Below are positions 1 to 5,386 of a stretch of 5,386 bases of DNA, piece by piece. The notes below the pieces were generated by a model that saw only the letters and a program-made list of their open reading frames with translations, was not told the origin of the DNA and ran no database searches. The stretch comes from Planctomycetota bacterium (GTDB lineage Bacteria; Planctomycetota; UBA1135; GCA-002686595), in assembly GCA_022447405.1 (NCBI GenBank), contig JAKVCE010000173.1, positions 1 to 5,386 on the forward strand, in the 5' to 3' direction. How positions within the stretch are numbered: the first letter of the stretch is position 1; each line of letters opens with the position of its first letter. A program made the translations under genes and the position numbers.

Positions 1-56
1 ATCTGCAGCAGGCTCTCAGAGACCTCGGATTGATGGAGGGAATTTAGCGGCCTCAC
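1..56 (-). CDS. Possible first codons of a further gene downstream of uvrC (partial, doubtful)
   Basis: A GTG at 56-54 on the minus strand opens a frame with no stop to the window edge, giving 18 codons that read VRPLNSLHQSEVSESLLQ (the first residue would be Met). It begins 9 bases after the uvrC stop, a spacing typical of a following operon gene. The GGA at 64-62 is a poor, rather close ribosome-binding site. Eighteen codons are too few to recognise a family or separate a gene from chance. A competing ATG at 66-64, overlapping the uvrC stop as TGATG, closes after 16 codons and is unlikely to be a gene. The absence of a clear terminator here is compatible with transcription continuing past uvrC. 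Confidence 0.18.
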   Translation of the reverse strand, partial: MRPLNSLHQSEVSESLLQ

Positions 57-65
57 CTCTGTCCA

Positions 66-1895
66 TCACTGAAGCTCGCGCAGGATCTCTTGCGCGAGCT
101 CCGGCGAGATCCCGGGCGTGCTGCTGAGCTCCTCGACGCTCGCGGCGGAGACGCCCTTCACAGAGCCGAAGCGCTTCAGGAGCGCCTTGCGCTTCGCAGG
201 ACCCACGCCCGCGATGGAGTCCAGCTTGCTCTTCACCTTGCCGCGCTCCTTCCTGTGATAGGTGATGGCGAAGCGGTGCGCCTCGTCGCGGATCCGCTCC
301 AGGAGATGCCGCACGCCTGAGTTGCGCGCGAGCTCCAGGGGAGCCGCAGCTCCAGGGATGATCAGGCGCTCCTCGGAGCGCTTCTTGCGCTTCCCCTCCT
401 TGCCGCGCTCCGCGCGCGCCTTCGCGATCCCCGCCACAGCGACGTGGAAGGCGCCGGCCTCCTCCCTCGCCTCCAGCGCCTTCGCCACCTGCTGCTCTCC
501 CCCATCAATGAGGACGAGGTCCGGGAGGTCGTCCTCCCGCGCGCCCCGCGTGAGCGAGCGCCCCACCACCTCGCGCATGCTCGCGAAGTCGTCCTGCCCG
601 TCCACCGTCTTCACCTTGAAGCGGCGATATCCGTTCCTGTCCGGCAAGCCGCCTGTGAAGCGCACCCGGCTCGCGACCACGTTCGTGCCCTGCAAGTTCG
701 ACACGTCAAAGCAGTCGATGACCCGCGGCGTCGCTTCGAGGTCCAAAATCCGCGCGAGCTCCACCAGGAGCGCCTCCCCGCGCTCCTCGTCGTCCTCGAT
801 CTTGGCGAGCGCAGCCCGCGCGTTCTCGTTCGCGAGGTCCAACATCCTGCGTCGCTCACCGCTCCGCGGCGCGATGAGGCGCGGCTCCCCGGCGAGCCCC
901 GCCATCAACACCTCCGCGTCCGCGGGCTTCACAGGGAGGACGAGCTCACGAGGCACCACCCGCTTGCCCCCCGCATAGAGCGCCGTCACCACCGAGTGCA
1001 AGAGCTCCTCGTCGGGGAGCTCCGAGCGAAAGCGGTGGCTGCGGCTCTCCGTCAGCCGCCCCTCCCTGAAGGAGAGGCGCTGCACCAGGGCGTCTGAGCC
1101 GCGCCGGGCGAGCCCGATCACGTCACGGTGCACCTTGTCGTGCGGGGTCACGCCCTGCCCCTCCACCGTCTTGCGCAGGGCGACCAGCCGATCGCGCCAG
1201 TGCGCGGCGCGCTCGTACTCCTCCGACGCAGAGGCCTGGCGCATGCGCAGGTCGAGGTCCTGCTCGAGCTCCGCCGTATCACCCGAGAGGATCTTGAGCG
1301 CGCGCTCCAAGAGGCCGCCGTAGTCCTCCTCTGAGATGAGATCCACGCAGGGCGCCGAGCAGAGCTTGAGCTGGTGCTTGAGGCATGGCCGCGAGCGGTT
1401 GTTGAGCACATGATCAGGGCAGTCCCTGAGCGGCACCACCCGGTGCAGCTCGGAGAGCGTCCGCCGCACCGCGGGGGTGGAGACGAAGGGACCGAACGTG
1501 CGACTGCGCCCCTTGACCTTCCCTTCCTTCGAGCTGTGCTGGCGCACGAACTTGAGGCGCGGGAAGCGCTCGTCCAAGTCCACGCGGATCATCAAGAAGG
1601 ACTTGTCGTCCTTGAAGAGCACGTTGTGCGTCGGCTTGTGCTGCTTGATGAGCGAGCCCTCGAGGAGCAGCGCCTCCGCCTCGGTGCGCGTCACGATCGT
1701 CTCGAGCGTGTGCGCCTCCTGCTCCAGGAATCGAATCAGGAGCCGGCCGTCACCGCCTGGCCGCTTGTAGGAGGCGACCCGCTTCTTGAGCTCCTTGGCC
1801 TTCCCGACATAGATGACCTCCTCGGACTCGTCGCGGAAGAGATACACCCCAGGCTTGTTGGGGAGGTCGTCCTGCCACCACCTGGGGTGACTCAC
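66..1895 (-). CDS. uvrC: UvrABC system protein C, dual-incision excinuclease subunit
   Basis: UvrC is the cytoplasmic nuclease of bacterial nucleotide excision repair. Recruited by UvrB at a lesion, it makes the 3' incision with its N-terminal GIY-YIG domain and the 5' incision with its C-terminal RNase H-like domain. The 609-residue product has the family's usual length and full domain order. The GIY-YIG domain (about 14-92) shows GVY 16-18, YVG 29-31 with Tyr29, Arg39 and Glu79. Cysteines 159, 171, 179 and 183 follow. The UVR motif that contacts UvrB lies at about 195-243. The RNase H-like domain has Asp397 in DVSN, Asp464 in IDGG and His540 in DEAHRF. Two helix-hairpin-helix motifs (about 558-609) bind DNA. 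Translation starts at GTG (1895-1893), overlapping the uvrB stop by 4 bases, with GGAG 8 bases upstream. Residues 494-509 form a basic, probably flexible loop. The gene looks intact and functional. Confidence 0.98.
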   Translation of the reverse strand: MSHPRWWQDDLPNKPGVYLFRDESEEVIYVGKAKELKKRVASYKRPGGDGRLLIRFLEQEAHTLETIVTRTEAEALLLEGSLIKQHKPTHNVLFKDDKSFLMIRVDLDERFPRLKFVRQHSSKEGKVKGRSRTFGPFVSTPAVRRTLSELHRVVPLRDCPDHVLNNRSRPCLKHQLKLCSAPCVDLISEEDYGGLLERALKILSGDTAELEQDLDLRMRQASASEEYERAAHWRDRLVALRKTVEGQGVTPHDKVHRDVIGLARRGSDALVQRLSFREGRLTESRSHRFRSELPDEELLHSVVTALYAGGKRVVPRELVLPVKPADAEVLMAGLAGEPRLIAPRSGERRRMLDLANENARAALAKIEDDEERGEALLVELARILDLEATPRVIDCFDVSNLQGTNVVASRVRFTGGLPDRNGYRRFKVKTVDGQDDFASMREVVGRSLTRGAREDDLPDLVLIDGGEQQVAKALEAREEAGAFHVAVAGIAKARAERGKEGKRKKRSEERLIIPGAAAPLELARNSGVRHLLERIRDEAHRFAITYHRKERGKVKSKLDSIAGVGPAKRKALLKRFGSVKGVSAASVEELSSTPGISPELAQEILRELQ

Positions 1896-1907
1896 CTCTT
1901 GAGCTCC
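1892..1907 (-). promoter_or_regulatory. uvrB-uvrC stop/start overlap and uvrC ribosome-binding site
   Basis: Read on the minus strand, GGAG at 1907-1904 is followed by 8 bases and then GTGA at 1895-1892, where the uvrC GTG start overlaps the uvrB TGA stop. The Shine-Dalgarno element lies inside the last uvrB codons. This supports GTG as the real uvrC start and implies translational coupling, so that ribosomes finishing UvrB can reinitiate on UvrC. Confidence 0.75.
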
Positions 1908-3922
1908 ATCCGCTCCAAGACCTTGATCCTGTCGCGCAGGCTCGCCGCCTCCTCGAAGGCGAGCTCCTCAGCCGCGCGCAGCATGTCGGCGCGGAGTCGC
2001 GCGAGCTCCCCGCGCAGCTCCTTCGGAGTCCATGAGAGCGCCTCGTCCTCATCACCGGACAAGGCCTCCGCCTCGGCGATCTCCGGGTAGTCCATCTCAT
2101 AGATCGCCTCGATCCCCTCGCGGATAGGCTTCACGATGGTCTCCGGAGTGATCCCCCGCTCCTCGTTGTAGACCTCCTGCAGCGCGCGCCTGCGGTGGAC
2201 CTCGTCCACCGTCACGCGGATCGAGTCCGTCTCCTTGTCCGCGTAGAAGATCACCCGACCCTCCACGTTCCGCGCCGCGCGCCCGCAGGTCTGGATCAGC
2301 GAGGTGGTCGAGCGCAGGAAGCCCTCCTTGTCCGCGTCGAGCACCGCGACCAGCGCGACCTCTGGCAGGTCCAAGCCCTCCCGCAGGAGGTTGATCCCGA
2401 CCAGCACGTCGAACTCTCCCAGGCGCAGATCCCTGAGGATCGCCGTGCGCTCCAAGGCGTCGATCTCCGAGTGCAGGTATCGGACGCGCACCCCGAGCTC
2501 GGAGTAGTAGGTCGTGAGCTCCTCGGCCGAGCGCTTCGTGAGCGTCGTCACGAGGACCCGGAAGCCAGCGTCCACCGTCTGCCGGACCTCCGCGAGGAGG
2601 TCGTCCACCTGCGTCCCCGCAGGTCGGATGTCGATCTTCGGATCCAGGAGCCCCGTCGGGCGCACGATCTGCTCGAAGACGGCGTCCTTGGACTGCTTGA
2701 GCTCCTGCTCGCTCGGCGTCGCCGAGACATAGACCACCTGGTTCACGATCTGGTCCCACTCCTCCGCGCGGAGCGGGCGGTTGTCCAGGGCGCTCGGCAA
2801 GCGGAAGCCGTGCTCGACGAGGTTCTCCTTGCGCGCGCGGTCACCGCGGTACATCCCGCGGATCTGCGGGACCGCGACGTGGCTCTCGTCCACGAAGACG
2901 AGCCAATCGTCCGGGAAGTAGGAGAGCAAGGTCGCCGGCGGCTCGCCGGGCGCGCGGCCGTCCATGTAGCGCGAGTAGTTCTCGATGCCTGGGCAGACGC
3001 CGATGGTCCGCAAGAGCTCCAGGTCGTGCCGCGTGCGCTGATCGAGGCGCTGTGACTCGAGGAGCTTGTCCAGCTTGTTCAGCTCGTGGAGCCTGCCATC
3101 GAGCTCCTCCGCGATCCCGTCCACCGCCTGCAGGATGCGGTCCTCCGGGGTGACGTAGTGGTTCGCGGGGTACACCATCGCGCCCTCGAGCGGTCGCAGC
3201 ACCTCGCCGCGCAAGGGGTTCACCACCGACATGCGATCCACCTCGTCGCCGAAGAGCTCGATGCGGATCACCTCGTCCTCTTCATAAGACGGGAACACCT
3301 CGACGACATCTCCGCGAGCGCGGAAGGTGCCGCGCCGGAAGTCGTAGTTGTTGCGCGTGTACTGCAGGCGAGTGAGCTCGCGCAGGAGCTCATCGCGGTC
3401 GATGGTCTGGCCCACCTCCCCCGGGAGCGCCATCTCGCGGTAGTTCTTGGGGCTGCCGAGGCCGTAGATGCAGGAGATCGAGGCGACGACGATCACGTCG
3501 CGGCGCTCGAGGAGCGATCGCGTCGCGCTGTTCCGCAGGCGCTCGATGTTCTCGTTCCGGCTCGCGTCCTTCTCGATGAAGGTGTCGCTCGCGGCGACGT
3601 AGGCCTCCGGCTGGTAGTAGTCGTAGTAGCTCACGAAGTACTCGACCGCGTTGTCCGGAAAGAGCTCGGTGAACTCCGCGTAGAGCTGCGCCGCGAGGGT
3701 CTTGTTCGGCGAGAGGATCAGCGCGGGGCGGTTGAGCTCCGCGATGGTCGCCGCCATCGTGAAGGTCTTCCCTGAGCCCGTGATCCCTAGGAGGGTCTGG
3801 TAAGGGCTCCCGGCGCGCAGGCTCTGGGTGAGCCCTTGGATCGCTGCCGGCTGGTCCCCCGTCGGCTCAAAGGGGCACTCCAGCCGGAACGCTCCCCTCT
3901 TCTCTGTACCGCTCGCGCTCAC
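1892..3922 (-). CDS. uvrB: UvrABC system protein B, damage-verifying helicase-like subunit
   Basis: UvrB is the central ATP-dependent subunit of bacterial nucleotide excision repair. Delivered to DNA by UvrA, it inserts a beta-hairpin to verify the lesion and then recruits UvrC. The 676-residue product matches the usual length, about 660-700. Motifs in order are: Walker A GITGSGKT 46-53; the aromatic beta-hairpin region with YYDYYQPEAY 99-108; SISCIYGLG 148-156; the motif II box DESH 345-348; SATP 400-403; LLREGLDLPE 512-521; and motif VI QTCGRAARN 544-552. A C-terminal UVR motif (about 634-676) is the docking site for the matching motif in UvrC. GTG at 3922-3920 is chosen because an in-frame TAG sits four codons upstream (3934-3932) and AGGA lies 7 bases before it. 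The conserved GDQPAAI segment begins at residue 22. It is first in the operon with uvrC. No frameshift or missing key residue is seen. Confidence 0.99.
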   Translation of the reverse strand: MSASGTEKRGAFRLECPFEPTGDQPAAIQGLTQSLRAGSPYQTLLGITGSGKTFTMAATIAELNRPALILSPNKTLAAQLYAEFTELFPDNAVEYFVSYYDYYQPEAYVAASDTFIEKDASRNENIERLRNSATRSLLERRDVIVVASISCIYGLGSPKNYREMALPGEVGQTIDRDELLRELTRLQYTRNNYDFRRGTFRARGDVVEVFPSYEEDEVIRIELFGDEVDRMSVVNPLRGEVLRPLEGAMVYPANHYVTPEDRILQAVDGIAEELDGRLHELNKLDKLLESQRLDQRTRHDLELLRTIGVCPGIENYSRYMDGRAPGEPPATLLSYFPDDWLVFVDESHVAVPQIRGMYRGDRARKENLVEHGFRLPSALDNRPLRAEEWDQIVNQVVYVSATPSEQELKQSKDAVFEQIVRPTGLLDPKIDIRPAGTQVDDLLAEVRQTVDAGFRVLVTTLTKRSAEELTTYYSELGVRVRYLHSEIDALERTAILRDLRLGEFDVLVGINLLREGLDLPEVALVAVLDADKEGFLRSTTSLIQTCGRAARNVEGRVIFYADKETDSIRVTVDEVHRRRALQEVYNEERGITPETIVKPIREGIEAIYEMDYPEIAEAEALSGDEDEALSWTPKELRGELARLRADMLRAAEELAFEEAASLRDRIKVLERMELKR

Positions 3923-3933
3923 CCGGAGATCCT
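3923..3933 (-). promoter_or_regulatory. uvrB ribosome-binding site
   Basis: On the minus strand, AGGA at 3933-3930 stands 7 bases before the GTG at 3922-3920. With the in-frame TAG at 3934-3932 it rules out a longer UvrB and supports the GTG start. Confidence 0.6.
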
Positions 3934-3960
3934 AGCAAGGCCAGCGCCGCTCTCGTTGCA

Positions 3961-3970
3961 CCTCCGGAGG
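3961..3970. repeat. Perfect 10-bp palindrome CCTCCGGAGG upstream of uvrB
   Basis: The ten bases equal their own reverse complement and lie about 40 bases upstream of the uvrB start, within the probable promoter or leader. It could be a small dimeric-regulator site or a leader hairpin, but symmetry this short and GC-rich also arises by chance. Confidence 0.3.
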
Positions 3971-4086
3971 AGCCCGGTTACCTTCCAGAAGTGCTCCCCT
4001 AGGCCTCCAAAGCCCACATCGGGGGGCACGCAGGCCCCGTCCCCAGGATCCCTAAGCCTCGCGAGGGTCGCTCTCGCCCGCTCCGG

Positions 4087-4092
4087 TATCAT
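4087..4092 (+). promoter_or_regulatory. Candidate -10 element for the zinc-ribbon gene
   Basis: TATCAT matches the sigma-70 -10 consensus at five of six positions and stands out in a GC-rich stretch. It would place transcription start near 4099, about 45 bases before the ATG at 4143. No convincing -35 element is seen at 16-18 bases upstream, so this is only a candidate. Confidence 0.22.
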
Positions 4093-4142
4093 GGGGAGCG
4101 GCAAACCGCCGACCGACCGCAACCAGAACACGACCCAGACGC

Positions 4143-5386
4143 ATGCGAATCCAGTGCACCTCCTGCAAGGCGACCGCCAAGATCCCCGCTGAGAAAGAGG
4201 GGGCGAAGGTCCGCTGCCCCTCCTGCGGGCACATCTACGTCGCGCGCCCCGCTGGCTCTCGTGGCTCCTCCCGGTCCAAGTCCAACGACACGAAGCTCAT
4301 GATCTTCGGCGGAGTGGGTCTCGTCGGAGTCTTCTTCATCATGATGGTCGCGTCCGGCGGAGACGAGGTCGAGACCAGCACGACCGACACCCTCCCCGAG
4401 CTCGTCGAAGAGGTGGTGCTGGAAGACCTCACAGGATGGGACTCTCCCCTCGTGAAGCAGACGCGCTCCATCCACAGGGCCGCCTTCGAGCGCGACAAGG
4501 TCAAGATCCTGCGAGCCCTCGCGATGGACCACGTCTACGCGCGGGTCAAGACGACCGAAGAGCGCGAGGTCATCCCCGGCGACTGGGGCGTCCTCTCCAG
4601 CGACGACCAGTTCACCTTTGAAGAGGAGCTCCTGAACGGGATGCTCGCCTACGAGCCGGCTAACCTCGTCGCGGGGTGGAAGCCCTTCGACGGCAAGATC
4701 CTCCTCGAAGAGGACGCCCTCGCCACCGTGCGCATCACCCTCGAGCCCCGCGACACGGAGCTCGGCGTCCAGACTCGACACATGGACTGGCGCTTCACCA
4801 AGGTGAAGGGCGCTTGGAAGGCGTGGTCCTGGGAGCGCTGGATCTCCCCTGCCGAGAAGCGCGGCGAGCTCGTCGCGCGCATCACCCCTGTCGCGCGAGA
4901 AGAGATGAAGCCAGCGAGCTTCGTCGAGCGCGGCGACCTCGTCGAGGTCGCCTTGCGCGCGGTGGTGGCGAACCTGCCGCGCCGGATCGCCGAGCGAGAG
5001 GTCGCGGTGGCGAGCGAGGCGTTGGGGCTGGGTGAGGGCGACGCCGAGATCGTCTCGTTCGAGGGTCACGGCCCGGGCAACGCGGTCTGGGTGGCGGTGA
5101 CGCACACGCGCATGTCCGAGGTGTTCTCGGCGATCGGTGAGAAGCGCAAGCCCGCCGAGCGCGTCGCCGAGGAGGTCGCGCGCGAGGTCAGCGCCTACCT
5201 CGCCTCGGGCGCGCCTGTGGGCGAGCACCTGGCTGATCAGTTGCTCATCCCGATGGCGTTCGCAGGCGGCGGCGAGATGGTGTGCATGACGCCGTCACTG
5301 CATACGCGCACCCAGGCCGAGATCATCGAGAAGTTCCTCGAGGTCGAGTACACGTTCGAGGAGCTCGGCCCCGGCCGTTGGCGTGT
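4143..5386 (+). CDS. Zinc-ribbon membrane protein joined in frame to RtcA C-terminal half (3' partial)
   Basis: I translated this frame by hand: 414 codons without a stop, running off the window. An MJ0042-type zinc ribbon (residues 1-33) has Cys5-Cys8 and Cys25-Cys28. A short basic linker leads to one transmembrane helix (about 52-70). A soluble domain (about 74-235) follows; its WRFTKVKGAWKAWSWERW ending resembles the last strands of NTF2-like folds, but I cannot name the family. From about residue 240 the sequence matches RNA 3'-terminal phosphate cyclase. ATG 4143 is the only start: no ATG, GTG or TTG lies between it and the in-frame TAA at 4053-4055. No Shine-Dalgarno element is visible. 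The N-terminal part is a common architecture in deltaproteobacteria-like genomes, usually of unknown function. The join to RtcA is unexpected; it may be a natural deletion fusion or an assembly chimera. The stop codon is not in the window. Confidence 0.85.
   Translation, partial: MRIQCTSCKATAKIPAEKEGAKVRCPSCGHIYVARPAGSRGSSRSKSNDTKLMIFGGVGLVGVFFIMMVASGGDEVETSTTDTLPELVEEVVLEDLTGWDSPLVKQTRSIHRAAFERDKVKILRALAMDHVYARVKTTEEREVIPGDWGVLSSDDQFTFEEELLNGMLAYEPANLVAGWKPFDGKILLEEDALATVRITLEPRDTELGVQTRHMDWRFTKVKGAWKAWSWERWISPAEKRGELVARITPVAREEMKPASFVERGDLVEVALRAVVANLPRRIAEREVAVASEALGLGEGDAEIVSFEGHGPGNAVWVAVTHTRMSEVFSAIGEKRKPAERVAEEVAREVSAYLASGAPVGEHLADQLLIPMAFAGGGEMVCMTPSLHTRTQAEIIEKFLEVEYTFEELGPGRWR
4860..5386 (+). 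other. rtcA: RtcA C-terminal half, lacking its N-terminal part
   Basis: RtcA converts RNA 3'-phosphate ends to 2',3'-cyclic phosphates using ATP through a covalent histidine-AMP intermediate. Residues from about 240 of the joined frame align, from memory, with the E. coli and human enzymes: GELVARITPV, then ERG 262-264, NLPRRIAERE, GHGPGN 308-313, IGEKR 331-335, LADQLLIPMA and TPSLHTRT, where His387 occupies the catalytic histidine position. This covers the inserted small domain and the last repeat of the large domain. Missing are roughly the first 160-165 residues of the usual 340 or so, including the glycine-rich signature near the nucleotide site. Cyclase activity from this piece alone is not expected. 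Its well-kept motifs suggest the coding sequence has not long been free of selection. Alignment with the E. coli C terminus suggests the stop lies within about ten codons of the window edge. An internal start at ATG 4905 is possible but has poor spacing to any Shine-Dalgarno element. Confidence 0.85.

Larger units (their letters stand above)
3923..4142. other. Divergent intergenic region between uvrB and the zinc-ribbon gene
   Basis: These 220 bases must hold promoters for both directions. Seen in it: the uvrB Shine-Dalgarno element at its left edge, a perfect 10-bp palindrome CCTCCGGAGG at 3961-3970, and a TATCAT hexamer at 4087-4092 facing the plus-strand gene. I found no GAAC-N7-GTTC or other LexA-like operator, no tRNA, and no hairpin followed by a T run. 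Small frames here (for example ATG at 4091, plus strand) have no ribosome-binding site and no recognisable product. Confidence 0.6.

Noticed and set aside
10..25. Imperfect inverted repeat (GGCTCT / AGAGACC) after uvrC as a terminator
   Set aside because: The arms do not pair cleanly, giving only about 3-5 pairs with mismatches, and no T run follows on either strand.
262..2090. Plus-strand frames opposite uvrC (262-978, 444-1097 and 1374-2090)
   Set aside because: These are Arg/Ser/Ala-rich shadow frames with no family resemblance. uvrC on the minus strand fully explains the region.
2195..3775. Long plus-strand frames opposite uvrB (2195-3055 and 3086-3775)
   Set aside because: They mirror conserved UvrB codons, have no domains or ribosome-binding sites, and arise because stop codons are rare in GC-rich antisense frames.
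3836..4192. A 118-codon plus-strand frame covering the uvrB start and the intergenic region
   Set aside because: It overlaps both the uvrB 5' end and the zinc-ribbon start in another frame, has no ribosome-binding site, and looks like random GC-rich translation (Pro, Arg and Ser runs).
4089..5228. A 379-codon open frame on the minus strand opposite the zinc-ribbon/RtcA gene
   Set aside because: Its composition (rich in Ala, Arg, Asp, Leu, His) is typical of the antisense of a GC-rich gene. It has no recognisable motif, while the plus-strand frame has clear zinc-ribbon and RtcA motifs.
5040..5386. Possible frameshift or stop separating the zinc-ribbon gene from RtcA
   Set aside because: Codon-by-codon translation from 4143 to 5384 found no stop and no frame change. 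Both halves are in the same frame.
1..5386. Window length equals that of the phiX174 genome (5386 bases), suggesting a spike-in contaminant
   Set aside because: The sequence is GC-rich and encodes UvrB, UvrC and an RtcA fragment, with none of the phiX174 genes. The length match is a coincidence.

Overview
The window is GC-rich bacterial chromosomal DNA with a strong bias to C or G at third codon positions. It holds three long coding regions. Two are the nucleotide excision repair genes uvrC (66-1895) and uvrB (1892-3922), both on the minus strand. The third (4143-5386) is on the plus strand, diverges from uvrB, and runs off the right edge. Lineage is an inference: an MJ0042-type zinc-ribbon membrane protein, a UvrC C-terminal region with the RSEER and DEAHRFAITYHRK wording often seen in deltaproteobacterial and myxobacterial homologues, and the GC bias suggest a Myxococcota-like or related bacterium. 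No rRNA or other phylogenetic marker is present to confirm this.

Left part, minus strand: uvrB is transcribed first and uvrC follows with a 4-base GTGA stop/start overlap, so the two are almost certainly one translationally coupled operon. UvrB is the DNA-damage-verifying helicase-like subunit loaded by UvrA. UvrC is the dual nuclease that binds UvrB through UVR motifs and cuts on both sides of the lesion. Both look full length and keep their catalytic motifs. Both start with GTG, each with a Shine-Dalgarno-like element at good spacing. uvrA is not in the window. The 65 bases beyond uvrC have no convincing terminator and may contain the first codons of another gene.

Centre: 220 bases separate the divergent starts of uvrB and the plus-strand gene. 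This stretch holds the uvrB ribosome-binding site, a perfect 10-bp palindrome and a weak -10-like hexamer. No LexA/SOS-type operator was recognised.

Right part, plus strand: one uninterrupted frame of 414 codons joins two things not expected together. Residues 1 to about 239 form a zinc ribbon, one transmembrane helix and a soluble domain ending in an NTF2-like-looking strand pattern. Residues from about 240 to the window edge match the C-terminal half of RNA 3'-terminal phosphate cyclase (RtcA), including its catalytic-histidine region. The N-terminal half of RtcA, with its glycine-rich nucleotide-binding signature, is absent. The predicted topology would place the RtcA part outside the cytoplasm. 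I read this as a deletion or recombination product, or an assembly chimera, more likely than a working new fusion enzyme. It is the most notable observation here. I did not find a convincing new biological system, mobile element, CRISPR array or RNA gene.
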